Positions 34,454 through 43,518 of a DNA stretch of 64,000 nt are shown piece after piece. Below the pieces are notes generated by a model. It had not been told where the DNA came from, searched no databases, and was given only the letters and a program-made list of their open reading frames with translations. The first letter of the stretch is position 1; each line of letters opens with the position of its first letter. Made by a program: the position numbers and the translations under genes. The stretch is from Deltaproteobacteria bacterium (GTDB taxonomy: Bacteria; Myxococcota; XYA12-FULL-58-9; JABJBS01), in assembly GCA_018668695.1 (NCBI GenBank), contig JABJBS010000100.1, positions 1 to 64,000 on the forward strand. Direction: 5' to 3'.

Positions 34454-35733
34454 GCTTATTCCTCTTCGGATGCGCCAGCCCTTCAGGGACGTCCTCGTCA
34501 AAACCGGACGATAGCGTTGAGACATCACCGGCCGAGTCCGAAGAAACTGTAGAATCGCTTCCACCAATACCAAGCATCGAAGCAATCACTTCTCAGGTTA
34601 ATACTGAGTGTACCGAAAATGGGTGCATCCAGCAGGTGACCTACATCGGTGCGTATGACCGAGAAACGGTCGACGAGTGGGCAGCCTATGGCTCCAATAT
34701 CCAAAACGGCTACAGTGTATGGCTGGTTCAATTTGCAACACATGGAACACAAGCACGGGCAACCATCACCTTGCCACTCGATGTTCAATACCCAGAAAAT
34801 GGCTTCCATGTAATTTTAAACAATCCACTCACAGTAGGTGTGGCCAGTCGGTGTGCTCCGGGCGCCGGTTCGGTTGGCGCAGGATTGGCAGCTCAATTTG
34901 GTTCACAAGGCCTCGTGGGTGTAGCCATTGATTACCCCGGGCTTGGCAGTGCAGGAACCCATCCTTACCTCGTTGCCGAAAGCGAAGCCAAAGCCGCACT
35001 GGATGGGGCCCGTGCAACTCTTAACTTCCTAGAATACGCACAAGTGCCGCATTCCAAAAAATTAGCGCTCACCGGCCTAAGTCAGGGCGGTCATGCCACA
35101 TTGAGTGCGGCCTCGTTGCATCGTACCTACGCGCCAGAGCTAGACATCAAAGCCTTTGCTGCCGCGGCTCCTTCCAATATGTTTCTTGAGTTTTGGACAC
35201 CCTACATCAATACAGATGGAACACATCTTACATTCTACGCCCTGATTGCACTCGCGTGGAGTCACTATTACGACTATTCCACCGCCGGAGTTTTCAACGA
35301 GGCACGTCGCTCGCAAATCGAAGAAGCAATCTTGTCGCTATGCCTGATTGAAGATGAGGGTGTGGAAACCTTATGGGACAGACTGGGTACCTCTGCGGAA
35401 GAGATTTTCACCGAACAATTTCGAGACGCATTCAGCAGTGGTGACTTCACAAACTTCCCTGCTTTCGAACTCGGCTTTGCAGCCAACCGCTTGGTGCCCT
35501 TCGAACAAACTGCGCCAATTAAGATCTATCAAGGGATCTGGGATTATACTGTCCCGCCCGAATCTACGCAGATTCTCATTGCAAGCCTACGAGAAGGTGG
35601 GATGGATATTCAATATGAAGAAATTCCGCTGGCAAACCACCTGAACACCGCCTTTGGCTTTATTGTAACCTATCAACTTGCCGGATCTTCCAGTCTTCAC
35701 TGGTTACGTGGCCAGCTCAATGCAGAGAACTAA
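34414..35733 (+). CDS. Lipoprotein alpha/beta hydrolase (secretory-lipase-like)
   Basis: A 439-residue exported hydrolase. The signal peptide ends in the lipobox LFGC (about Cys18), followed by a Ser/Glu/Pro-rich linker. The nucleophile elbow is GLSQGGH, and the catalytic His is probably in PLANHLNTAFGF near the C-terminus. The region VGVAIDYPGLGSAGTHPYL resembles secretory lipase-type esterases. The start at 34414 lies inside the preceding gene (40-bp overlap); no strong ribosome binding site is seen, and an ATG at 34387 is an alternative. Substrate unknown. Confidence 0.82.
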   Translation: MVFHLCKGTFLGIGLFLFGCASPSGTSSSKPDDSVETSPAESEETVESLPPIPSIEAITSQVNTECTENGCIQQVTYIGAYDRETVDEWAAYGSNIQNGYSVWLVQFATHGTQARATITLPLDVQYPENGFHVILNNPLTVGVASRCAPGAGSVGAGLAAQFGSQGLVGVAIDYPGLGSAGTHPYLVAESEAKAALDGARATLNFLEYAQVPHSKKLALTGLSQGGHATLSAASLHRTYAPELDIKAFAAAAPSNMFLEFWTPYINTDGTHLTFYALIALAWSHYYDYSTAGVFNEARRSQIEEAILSLCLIEDEGVETLWDRLGTSAEEIFTEQFRDAFSSGDFTNFPAFELGFAANRLVPFEQTAPIKIYQGIWDYTVPPESTQILIASLREGGMDIQYEEIPLANHLNTAFGFIVTYQLAGSSSLHWLRGQLNAEN

Positions 35734-35890
35734 AGTACTAAAGATTGGTATCAACGCTGGGTTAAAGGTAGGGTCTGTCTCATTAAACCAAGACAGGTGC
35801 TCCTATTGTCACCGGAAGTTCTCCTTTTCCACCTTCCAAGAAGTGTAGAGATCGATAACGTGTCTTTTTAGACGTGCTCAAAGGGCAACC

Positions 35891-37186
35891 ATGACTCAAG
35901 CAGCAAGCTTACAACCGAACACCAAGCAACCCGAGGTTACCCGGTGGCGTATTAAAGTGTTTACCGCCACTTGGCTTTCCTACGCGGGCTTTTATTTCTG
36001 CCGAAAAGGGTTTGGAATCGTAAAACCGGAGCTCAAAGGAAACTTTGGCTTCACCGATATGGATCTTGCCAATATCTGGGCGGCCTACTTAATGGCCTAT
36101 ATGTTGGGGCAGTTTTTATCTGCTCGGCTTGGGCAAAAATTCGCGTGCCGTCTCCTGATTCTCGTGGGCATGGCCATATCTCTCGCTGCCAATATCGGGA
36201 TTGGCTTTGTCATCGATGCCGGAACCGCCGCCTACTATCCTCTCATGAGCTTCATGGTCATCAACGGCTTCGCACAGGCAACCGGTTGGCCAGGTAATAT
36301 CGGCGTTCTTGCCAAATGGAGCGTTCATTCCGAGCGTGGTAGACTCATGGCTTGGTGGGGCACCTGCTACCAAATTGGTAGCATTCTGGCCAAACACTTC
36401 GCAGCATTCATGTTGGCCCTCTTTGGAATCAGCTGGTCGTTCTGGGGTGCCAGTGTCATCTTGATGGGAATCTGGATTGTTTTTTACTTCTGGGGCAAAG
36501 AAAACCCCATGGAGGTTGGCCTTCCAGACTTTGTCGAAGAAGTGGATACCAGCGACTCAAGCGAAACGAAAAGCCGAGTGCTGCCATGGAGTGAAGCGAT
36601 CAACATCGTCTTTGCCATGGGCCTCTTGTACTTTTGCTTCAAGTTTCTTCGCTACGCGCTCGATAGTTGGGCACCGATGCTTCTGGGCGAATCCTTTCCA
36701 GATCTCGACACTGCCACCGCCGGCCACCTTTCCACCATCTTTGATTGGGTTGGGTTTTTAGGCGTAATCGTCAGCGGCTATGCTTCGGATAAGCTTTTCA
36801 AGAGTCATCGAACACCCGTCATTTTCATCATGAGTGTGGGTACATTTTTTGCGACACTCTCGCTCTACTTGGTGGGCGGAACGCAGCTCTGGCTCTTTGT
36901 TCTACTCTTAGGACTCATCGGCTTCATGATGATGGGACCAGACTCATTGCTTTCGGGCACCGCTGCTATGGATGTTAGCAGTAAAGAGAAAGCCGTTGTC
37001 GCCAGCGGTATCATCAACGGACTTGGGTCGATTGGGCCTGTGATCCAAGAACTGGTCATTGGTTACCTCAAGACAAACCATGGCCAAAATTCAGTCTTTT
37101 TACTTCTTGCGGTGATCGCCGGAACAAGTGTGCTCGGCTGCGGATTTCTTTGGGGCTACTGCAAGCGCCAAAACCTTGCTCTTTAA
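35891..37186 (+). CDS. MFS transporter, organophosphate:phosphate antiporter (OPA) type
   Basis: A 431-residue polytopic protein with about 12 helices. The N-terminal YAGFYFCRKGFGIVKPEL fits the GlpT/UhpT/SLC37 group, and GYASDKLFKSHR after helix 7 matches the usual MFS loop. Likely imports a phosphorylated metabolite in exchange for phosphate; glycerol-3-phosphate is the commonest substrate but cannot be confirmed. It is convergent with the LysR gene, overlapping by 4 bp at the stops. Confidence 0.85.
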   Translation: MTQAASLQPNTKQPEVTRWRIKVFTATWLSYAGFYFCRKGFGIVKPELKGNFGFTDMDLANIWAAYLMAYMLGQFLSARLGQKFACRLLILVGMAISLAANIGIGFVIDAGTAAYYPLMSFMVINGFAQATGWPGNIGVLAKWSVHSERGRLMAWWGTCYQIGSILAKHFAAFMLALFGISWSFWGASVILMGIWIVFYFWGKENPMEVGLPDFVEEVDTSDSSETKSRVLPWSEAINIVFAMGLLYFCFKFLRYALDSWAPMLLGESFPDLDTATAGHLSTIFDWVGFLGVIVSGYASDKLFKSHRTPVIFIMSVGTFFATLSLYLVGGTQLWLFVLLLGLIGFMMMGPDSLLSGTAAMDVSSKEKAVVASGIINGLGSIGPVIQELVIGYLKTNHGQNSVFLLLAVIAGTSVLGCGFLWGYCKRQNLAL

Positions 37187-38085
37187 GTCAGCGGTAACTC
37201 AGCCAGCTTACGCGCCATTCTTTCAAACAGACTTCTCTTTGGATCATCGCCTCTAAAGACGAGTCGAAAATAATCATTCACGGGCGTGACCGCCGGCATG
37301 ATGATCTGAAGACGTCCTGCATCGATATCCTCTTGCACAAAATACTTGGGCAACACAGCAACGCCGTCTCCTTGAACAACCAAGGAACGTATCGCAGCGA
37401 TGGTTCCAACACGGCGAATGAAACCAAATCTCATGCTGTCCATACCCCCCGGAGCATCGCGCCAGTAGCGAAAAAGCGGCAAGGATTCATTGATATCAAT
37501 CAGTGTATGGTTGGCGGCTTCACCCGGTTGTTCCAAAAGATTTTCTTCTAAGAGTTCCGTACTCCCAACGAAAACGTATTCTTCAACATGAAGCTGAAAG
37601 GCATCCAGACGAGGATCCATCATTCGGCTTGATGTAATGGCGCAATCAATTTCCAAAGAAGCACTGTGAGCCAAAAGATCTAGACCGGAACCAAAATACA
37701 GATGAATCGTTAAATGGGGCAGCTCCTCCTTGAGTACAGCCAACGCCGGGACCACCCAGCTCAAACCAAGCTCATGACGGGTTCCCAAGACAATTTCCGT
37801 AGGAGGCGGCTCAAGCTCGCCGCGGCCAGCCCGCACACACTCCTGGGCTGCCTCGAGAGCATGCTGAGCATGGGGAAGAAGAGCCAAACCATGCTCTGTG
37901 AGCGTCACGCTGCGTGTTGTACGGTGGAAAAGCTGGTGCCCCATCAACTCTTCAAGCTGGCGAATGCGTTGGCCCAGCGCCGCCGGAGTGAGGGCTACAG
38001 CCTTCGCAGCTGAGCGGAAGTTTAGAAACCGGGCTGCTTCAACGAAACAACGCAGGGAATCTAGAGATGGTGTTGGATATGCCAT
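37183..38085 (-). CDS. LysR family transcriptional regulator
   Basis: A 300-residue regulator of usual length. The N-terminal helix-turn-helix (about 8-67) contains RFLNFRSAAKAVALTPAALG, followed by RQLEELMGHQLFHRTTRSVTLTEHG. The effector domain fills the rest. It is divergent from the dioxygenase-like gene (119 bp apart), the classical arrangement for a LysR regulator and its target; no specific T-N11-A box was fixed with confidence. Confidence 0.92.
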   Translation of the reverse strand: MAYPTPSLDSLRCFVEAARFLNFRSAAKAVALTPAALGQRIRQLEELMGHQLFHRTTRSVTLTEHGLALLPHAQHALEAAQECVRAGRGELEPPPTEIVLGTRHELGLSWVVPALAVLKEELPHLTIHLYFGSGLDLLAHSASLEIDCAITSSRMMDPRLDAFQLHVEEYVFVGSTELLEENLLEQPGEAANHTLIDINESLPLFRYWRDAPGGMDSMRFGFIRRVGTIAAIRSLVVQGDGVAVLPKYFVQEDIDAGRLQIIMPAVTPVNDYFRLVFRGDDPKRSLFERMARKLAELPLT

Positions 38086-38204
38086 TATGTTTATATATAA
38101 TTGACGAACAATCGAGTAAACAGAATATTCCTATTTGAAATGATTAAATCGGTCACACTAAAGGTCTTAGTCATTGCCGCTACTCATTGCTCAAGGAGAA
38201 CATC

Positions 38205-39026
38205 ATGTCGACGAAACCTTCCCCAACTAGGCGACAGTTTATTCAAAAGGCGACCGCCATCACTCTGGGAACAGTCCTCGTGCAAAGCTGCGGAGAATCC
38301 AACCCTGTCATCACCGAACCAAGCCCGAGTGAAAGCGACCCTACAAACCCCGGAACGCCTGACCCTACATCTCCAGATGCTACAGATCCCACTGCGCCGG
38401 ACGCGGCCGATGCATCTGACCCCACATCGCCAGATGCATCAGATCCCACTGCGCCAGAGCCCACCGATGCGGCCGATGCAACAGATCCCAGCACAGACGC
38501 CACTGCGCCAGAAGACATCTGCGAGCTAACATCCTCCGATATTGAGGGTCCCTTTTACCGCGACAACCCTCCATACCGGGCCGAACTGGTCGGCGAAGAT
38601 GAGCCTGGCCGACCTCTGGTGATTTCAGGAACAGTCTTTGCCGCTGATTGCCTCACACCTTTGGTCGGCGCTGTGGTCGACGTTTGGCATGCCGATGATG
38701 CCGGTGACTACGATAACTCAAGTGATGCATTCCGAATGCGTGGCCAAATGACAACCAACGAAGATGGGTACTACGAATTTACCACCATCCGGCCCGGTCG
38801 CTATCCCAATGCTGGTACCTACCGCCCCGAGCATATTCACTTCAAAGTGACTTACCAAGCTGGTGCCTCCGATACGGCAAGCCTTACCACTCAGCTCTAC
38901 TTTGAAAACGACCCGTTTCTAGAGGACGATCCATGGGCAGTCCCAGAGCGAACCATTCCCCTTTCAAATCAAAGTGAAAATGAGTTCGTAGGTAAGTTCG
39001 ATGTGGTTTTACCGGTTACGGCCTGA
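38205..39026 (+). CDS. Tat-exported intradiol-dioxygenase-like lipoprotein
   Basis: A 273-residue protein. The N-terminus has a twin-arginine motif TRRQFIQKA and a lipobox VQSC, so it should be folded before export and then lipidated. An Asp/Pro/Thr/Ala-rich low-complexity linker (about residues 40-105) leads to an intradiol ring-cleavage dioxygenase-like domain. Candidate Fe(III) ligands are Tyr in HADDAGDYDNSS, Tyr in PGRYPNAGTY, and the two His of RPEHIHFKV. AAGGAG (38193-38198) supports the ATG at 38205. Probably oxidises an aromatic catechol outside the cytoplasm; substrate unknown. Confidence 0.88.
   Translation: MSTKPSPTRRQFIQKATAITLGTVLVQSCGESNPVITEPSPSESDPTNPGTPDPTSPDATDPTAPDAADASDPTSPDASDPTAPEPTDAADATDPSTDATAPEDICELTSSDIEGPFYRDNPPYRAELVGEDEPGRPLVISGTVFAADCLTPLVGAVVDVWHADDAGDYDNSSDAFRMRGQMTTNEDGYYEFTTIRPGRYPNAGTYRPEHIHFKVTYQAGASDTASLTTQLYFENDPFLEDDPWAVPERTIPLSNQSENEFVGKFDVVLPVTA
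38330..38512 (+). repeat. Low-complexity repeat encoding an Asp/Pro/Thr/Ala linker
   Basis: Degenerate repeats of the type GATCCCACTGCGCCAGA and related units encode D-P-T-(S/A)-P-D/E-A. They form the flexible tether between the lipid anchor and the dioxygenase-like domain. Such repeats are prone to length change between strains. Confidence 0.7.
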
Positions 39027-39076
39027 GGGCTCAGAGAGGCCGACTTGGGGCCAAAAGGGTTTCTGAAATCTTCAAA

Positions 39077-40471
39077 TTAATCAGACTCATCGTTCTCAGA
39101 GTCCTCGCCCATATTCAACTTTTGCAAACGGTAGCGAAAGCTTCGAAACGATAGCCCCAAAAGTTCAGCGGCTCGCTTTTTCACGCCACCGGTTCGGCGC
39201 ATCGCTTCCATGATGAAGCTAAGTTCAATCTGCTGCAGACGCCCTTCGAGATTCACACCTTCTTCCATGAACTCTAGAGGATCTCCCGACGGATCAGAGG
39301 CTTTTTGTAATATTTTCTCTGGCAGATCTTCGCGCTGAATAAACTCTTCAGCCGCCAAAGCCACCGCCCGTTCAATGCTATTTTCCAGCTCACGCACGTT
39401 ACCCGGAAATGGGTAACAACAAAGCGTAGCCATAGCGTCGGGCGCTATTCCACTGATTTGCTTCTCTGCATCGGTAGCATACTTGGCAACAAATCCACGG
39501 GCGAGCATCGGGATATCTTCTGCTCGCTCTCGTAAAGGGGCAACCCTTAGGCGTACAACATTGAGCCTGTAAAATAAGTCTTCGCGAAACGCTCCCTCAC
39601 CGACCATTTCCTCGAGGTCACGGTTGGTTGAAGCTATCAACCGGATGTCCACGTCTCGCTCTTTATCGTCTCCCACGCGCCGAACCCGTCGTTCCTGTAA
39701 CACACGAAGTAATTTCACCTGCATGGACAATGGCAGTTCACCAATTTCATCCAGTAGAAGCGTGCCTCCATTGGCCGCCTCAAAAAGTCCATCGCGAGCT
39801 TTAGAAGCCCCCGTGTAGGCACCGGCCACGTGGCCAAAGAGCTCTGCCTCGATCAAAGATTCAGGAATCGCTCCGCAGTTGATGGCAATAAAAGGTCCAG
39901 TCTTACGAGTACTGGCGTCATGAACTGCTCTTGAGACAAGCTCCTTGCCCGTGCCACTTTCACCTTCAATCAAGACATTGGATTTTGTAGGAGCAATCTT
40001 CGCAATCATCTTAATCAATGCACGGGTGGCACTGCTTTGGCCTAGAATTCTATCGGTCGTTATTCGCTGGTTAAGCTCAAGAGAGAGTTCTCGGTTCTCA
40101 CGAACCAGCTGTACTTTCTCCAAAGCCTTCGTACTCAGAGCCGAGAGTTCATCCACTTTGACCGGTTTAATTTGATAATCGTAAGCCCCAAGTCGCATCG
40201 CTTCGACCGCGGTCTCAGTCGTTGCAAACGCGGTGAGCATAATTGTTTGGGCATCAACTTGGCTTTCTTTGACAGCCTTGAGAACATCGAGCCCCGAGCC
40301 GTCCGGCAATTTCAAATCTGTAATCACGAGATCGAATTGGGCATCACGGCAACATTGTTGAGCTTGAGCGTAGGTGGCCGCAAGCTCCACTTCGTGGCCT
40401 TCGCCTTCCATGAGAATTTGCAGAAACTCTCTCATGGAGAGTTCATCGTCTACTATGAGTAATTTCGCCAC
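39077..40471 (-). CDS. pilR: Sigma-54-dependent response regulator PilR
   Basis: A 464-residue NtrC-family activator. The receiver (1-120) has phospho-acceptor D52; the AAA+ domain (about 140-380) has Walker A GESGTGKE (170-177), the sigma-54 loop as GAYTGA (217-222; Tyr for the commoner Phe), and Walker B LLLDEIGEL. The C-terminal Fis-type helix-turn-helix is KKRAAELLGLSFRSFRYRL. It sits directly after pilS in the pil cluster and should act on the sigma-54 promoter upstream of pilA at 28288-28303, about 11 kb away. Confidence 0.95.
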   Translation of the reverse strand: MAKLLIVDDELSMREFLQILMEGEGHEVELAATYAQAQQCCRDAQFDLVITDLKLPDGSGLDVLKAVKESQVDAQTIMLTAFATTETAVEAMRLGAYDYQIKPVKVDELSALSTKALEKVQLVRENRELSLELNQRITTDRILGQSSATRALIKMIAKIAPTKSNVLIEGESGTGKELVSRAVHDASTRKTGPFIAINCGAIPESLIEAELFGHVAGAYTGASKARDGLFEAANGGTLLLDEIGELPLSMQVKLLRVLQERRVRRVGDDKERDVDIRLIASTNRDLEEMVGEGAFREDLFYRLNVVRLRVAPLRERAEDIPMLARGFVAKYATDAEKQISGIAPDAMATLCCYPFPGNVRELENSIERAVALAAEEFIQREDLPEKILQKASDPSGDPLEFMEEGVNLEGRLQQIELSFIMEAMRRTGGVKKRAAELLGLSFRSFRYRLQKLNMGEDSENDESD

Positions 40472-40529
40472 ATGGACATCGTAGCTCTTGGTGTTTAACC
40501 ACTCAAGCTAAGCGCAGAAAACAAAGATT

Positions 40530-42227
40530 TTAATCTCGGCTTATTTTTCTAGCCTCTTCGCGAACGGGCAAGCGCCCTAACCGTGTCATTTGTCCGCCGG
40601 CATCTCCCGGCAAATCATCACGAGCAGATAAGACCACTTCCATTCGCGTCCCCTCATCGGGCTTCGAGTAAACCTCGATTCGGCCGCCGTGCGAGCTGAC
40701 AATCCTGTGGCATATGCTCAAACCTAAACCCGTACCGCCTTGCTTCGTCGTTTTGAAGGGTTCAAATATTTCATCTCTTAGCTCTGCAGGAATACCGGGT
40801 CCCTCATCCACGATGGCAATAACCACCATACCCTCACGTTCCTGAACAATCATTTTCACAGGTTTGCCGTCTGGTGATGCTTCCACTGCATTGCGAAGTA
40901 AATTCCACAGAACCCGGCGTACCTGCCCTTGGTCAAAGCGTACAAACAATCGGTCGGGTAGCTCCAGCTTGAGGCTGTGACGTTCCCAAGCCGGATCGTG
41001 GGATACAGCTTCCGCCACCTCTCGGCATAGCCCTGGGACATCGACCATCGTTTGAACCGGAGGCGTCGGTCTCGCAAAAATAAGAAACTCTTCAACGAGC
41101 CGGTTCAGGTGTTCCACTTCACGCAAAACGATATTGCTAAGCCGTAATTGCTTGTCGTCGCCCTCTTCGAAATAGCGCGTTAAAAGCTCAACCGAACCCG
41201 ACATAGAAGCCAATGGGTTTCTCAACTCATGGGCCATCGCGGCCGCCAATTCCCCAATGGATGCAAGCCGCTGTTTAATGCGTAAATCTTCTTCCAGAAT
41301 TCGAATCTCCGTACGGTCCTCCAAGACCAAGAGAGTGAGTTCTTCGTGCTCATCATCTTCGCTCTCATCATCGGGTTGTACCGGACATCGACTAAGCGCA
41401 AGAGAGACTTTTCGCTCTGCTATTTCAACTTCAACTTCACCAAAACTCTCATGGCGCGTTAAGAATCCGCGTAAGGAAAGAGGAACAACACTGCCGACCA
41501 GCTGATACATGGGCATCGCCAAAATATTCGAAGCTGCTTTATTGGCGGTTCGAATTTCCATCAATTCGTTGACTGCAATAATCCCCAGTGGAAGCGACTC
41601 TACCACCGCGCTGTGTAAATCACGCGCTCGAGCAAGGTTTTGTTGAGCGGTACTTGCCAGTAATCTGGCTCTTTCCAAAAGCTCCGCCAGGTAGCCCGAC
41701 AAAAGTCCCACCAGATAAAAAGCGCCCATATGCACCCCAACCTGGAATGCAAAATCTCTTACGGGTGGAATAGGCGTTAAGCCCGCTGTGGCAACACCGT
41801 AAAGCTGGAGCACCAACTGAGCGCCATAGATCACGCTGCATGCCGAGGCTAAGGCAATGGCTGCGCGCTGCCCCCCAATGATAGAACCATCGAGAATCGC
41901 GAGTAGGTACAAAAACGAAAATGGGCTGGCGATACCGCCGGTACCCTGAACGAACATCAAGGCAAAAAGCACCGTTCCAAAAAGGTACAACCGGCTCAGC
42001 ACAACAGGCTTCGTCCCTTTTTTGAGCAAAATGCCGACAACCAGAACCATGAGGTAGGTTCCGATGATCACCGCATAAAGCAATAAAGACGTACGGCGCT
42101 GAGGCCATTCAAAGTAATCTGCAAGGAAATTAAGGGTAAGAAGAACGGTGGCAATCACCGCCCTGAAGACGAGAAGCCAAGGTAAGCGTCGCTGTAAAGC
42201 AGCCTCTCGCTGAACCAACCCCATCAT
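40530..42227 (-). CDS. pilS: Sensor histidine kinase PilS
   Basis: A 565-residue kinase with about six N-terminal membrane helices (residues 15-180), the PilS hallmark. A cytoplasmic PAS-like region (about 200-310) and a short acidic insertion (DDESEDDEHEE, 286-296) come before the dimerisation domain with H333 in MAHELRNPLA. The ATPase domain has DEGPGIPAE and GGTGLGLSICHRIV. It lies between pilC and pilR, and in other bacteria senses pilin levels in the inner membrane. Confidence 0.94.
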   Translation of the reverse strand: MMGLVQREAALQRRLPWLLVFRAVIATVLLTLNFLADYFEWPQRRTSLLLYAVIIGTYLMVLVVGILLKKGTKPVVLSRLYLFGTVLFALMFVQGTGGIASPFSFLYLLAILDGSIIGGQRAAIALASACSVIYGAQLVLQLYGVATAGLTPIPPVRDFAFQVGVHMGAFYLVGLLSGYLAELLERARLLASTAQQNLARARDLHSAVVESLPLGIIAVNELMEIRTANKAASNILAMPMYQLVGSVVPLSLRGFLTRHESFGEVEVEIAERKVSLALSRCPVQPDDESEDDEHEELTLLVLEDRTEIRILEEDLRIKQRLASIGELAAAMAHELRNPLASMSGSVELLTRYFEEGDDKQLRLSNIVLREVEHLNRLVEEFLIFARPTPPVQTMVDVPGLCREVAEAVSHDPAWERHSLKLELPDRLFVRFDQGQVRRVLWNLLRNAVEASPDGKPVKMIVQEREGMVVIAIVDEGPGIPAELRDEIFEPFKTTKQGGTGLGLSICHRIVSSHGGRIEVYSKPDEGTRMEVVLSARDDLPGDAGGQMTRLGRLPVREEARKISRD

Positions 42228-42239
42228 CGATACCTGAGG

Positions 42240-43448
42240 TTAAGAACCAATTGAACCGGCCATGGAGAAAACAGGCAGGTACATCGAAATAACAAGTCCA
42301 CCGAGTAAGACCGCAAGAAATGCCATGATGGCAGGTTCTAGGAGACTCATCATCGTACCGATCGCGTCATCGACTTCATCATCGTAGAAATCTGCAATTT
42401 TATTAAGCATTGTATCCATCGCACCGGTCGATTCACCAACTGCAATCATTTGCACAACCATCGTGGGAAAGACTTTCATCTCGCCCAATGATTGCGCCAT
42501 AGCCTTACCCTCACTGATTCGAGCACGAACCGTTTGCAGTCCGCTCTCAATCACAACATTTCCGGCGGTACCGGCTACAATATCAAGTGCTTCTAAAATG
42601 GGTACACCCGACGCAAGCATCGTTCCCATCGTTCGCGTAAATTTAGCGACCGAGACTTTCTTAACAAGAGGCCCGAAAATAGGTGCCTGCAGGGCAAACT
42701 CATCAAAGAGTCGCCGTCCCTGTTTGCTCTTAATAAAAGAATAGGCTGCCGCAGAACCACCAATGAGGGTACCAAAAATCAAGAATGTATTATCACGGGT
42801 CCACTCACTCATATCGACAACTACTTGAGTCATGCCCGGCAATGCCTGCCCGAAATCCTCGAACATGTTTTGGAAAACCGGGATAACATAGATCAAGAGA
42901 ACCAGTGTCACCAGAAGCGACACGCCCAGGACCAATGAGGGATAGATCATTGCCCCTTTGACTTGCTTTACAAGCTTCGCATTTTTTTCAATGTACTCTG
43001 CAAGTCGGTTCAAAATCGTATCGAGAATACCACCGGTCTCACCGGCTTCAACCAAGTTCACGAAGAGGCGGTTGAATACCTTGGGGTGTTTGCGCAATGC
43101 ATCGGCCAGTGTCGAACCGGATTCAACCGATTGCTTTACCGCGATGACGATTTTCTTGAAGTCTGGGTTCTCCATCTGAGTGCCCAAAATATCTAGACAT
43201 TGAACCATCGGGAGTCCGGCATCAATCATGGTGGCGAACTGACGCGTAAAAACCATCAGGTCTTTGGGTTCAACACCTGTGGCACCTGGCATCCTGATAA
43301 TGATTTCGGTCGGTTTTTTGCGAACCTTCACAACTTGAAGCTGTTGCGCACGCAACCGCTGTGTAACCAGGGCTGAGGAATCGGCTTCCATTTCGCCGGA
43401 ACGGGTTTCCCCGACTCTCGTTTTGGCTTCCCAGATGAAAACTGCCAT
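42240..43448 (-). CDS. pilC: Type IV pilus inner-membrane platform protein PilC
   Basis: A 402-residue GspF-family protein with two T2SSF domains (about 70-190 and 270-395), each ending in hydrophobic helices. Typical runs include FTRQFATMIDAGLPMVQCL and FTRTMGTMLASGVPILEAL. It forms the platform on which the PilB and PilT motors act. It lies between pilT and pilS; a 12-bp gap separates it from pilS. Confidence 0.96.
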   Translation of the reverse strand: MAVFIWEAKTRVGETRSGEMEADSSALVTQRLRAQQLQVVKVRKKPTEIIIRMPGATGVEPKDLMVFTRQFATMIDAGLPMVQCLDILGTQMENPDFKKIVIAVKQSVESGSTLADALRKHPKVFNRLFVNLVEAGETGGILDTILNRLAEYIEKNAKLVKQVKGAMIYPSLVLGVSLLVTLVLLIYVIPVFQNMFEDFGQALPGMTQVVVDMSEWTRDNTFLIFGTLIGGSAAAYSFIKSKQGRRLFDEFALQAPIFGPLVKKVSVAKFTRTMGTMLASGVPILEALDIVAGTAGNVVIESGLQTVRARISEGKAMAQSLGEMKVFPTMVVQMIAVGESTGAMDTMLNKIADFYDDEVDDAIGTMMSLLEPAIMAFLAVLLGGLVISMYLPVFSMAGSIGS

Positions 43449-43518
43449 GTTTCCCCTTTTCCGCGGGCATTCTTAAAACTGTGTTACCCGAGGATCCAAT
43501 CTTTTATCAACCAACGTC

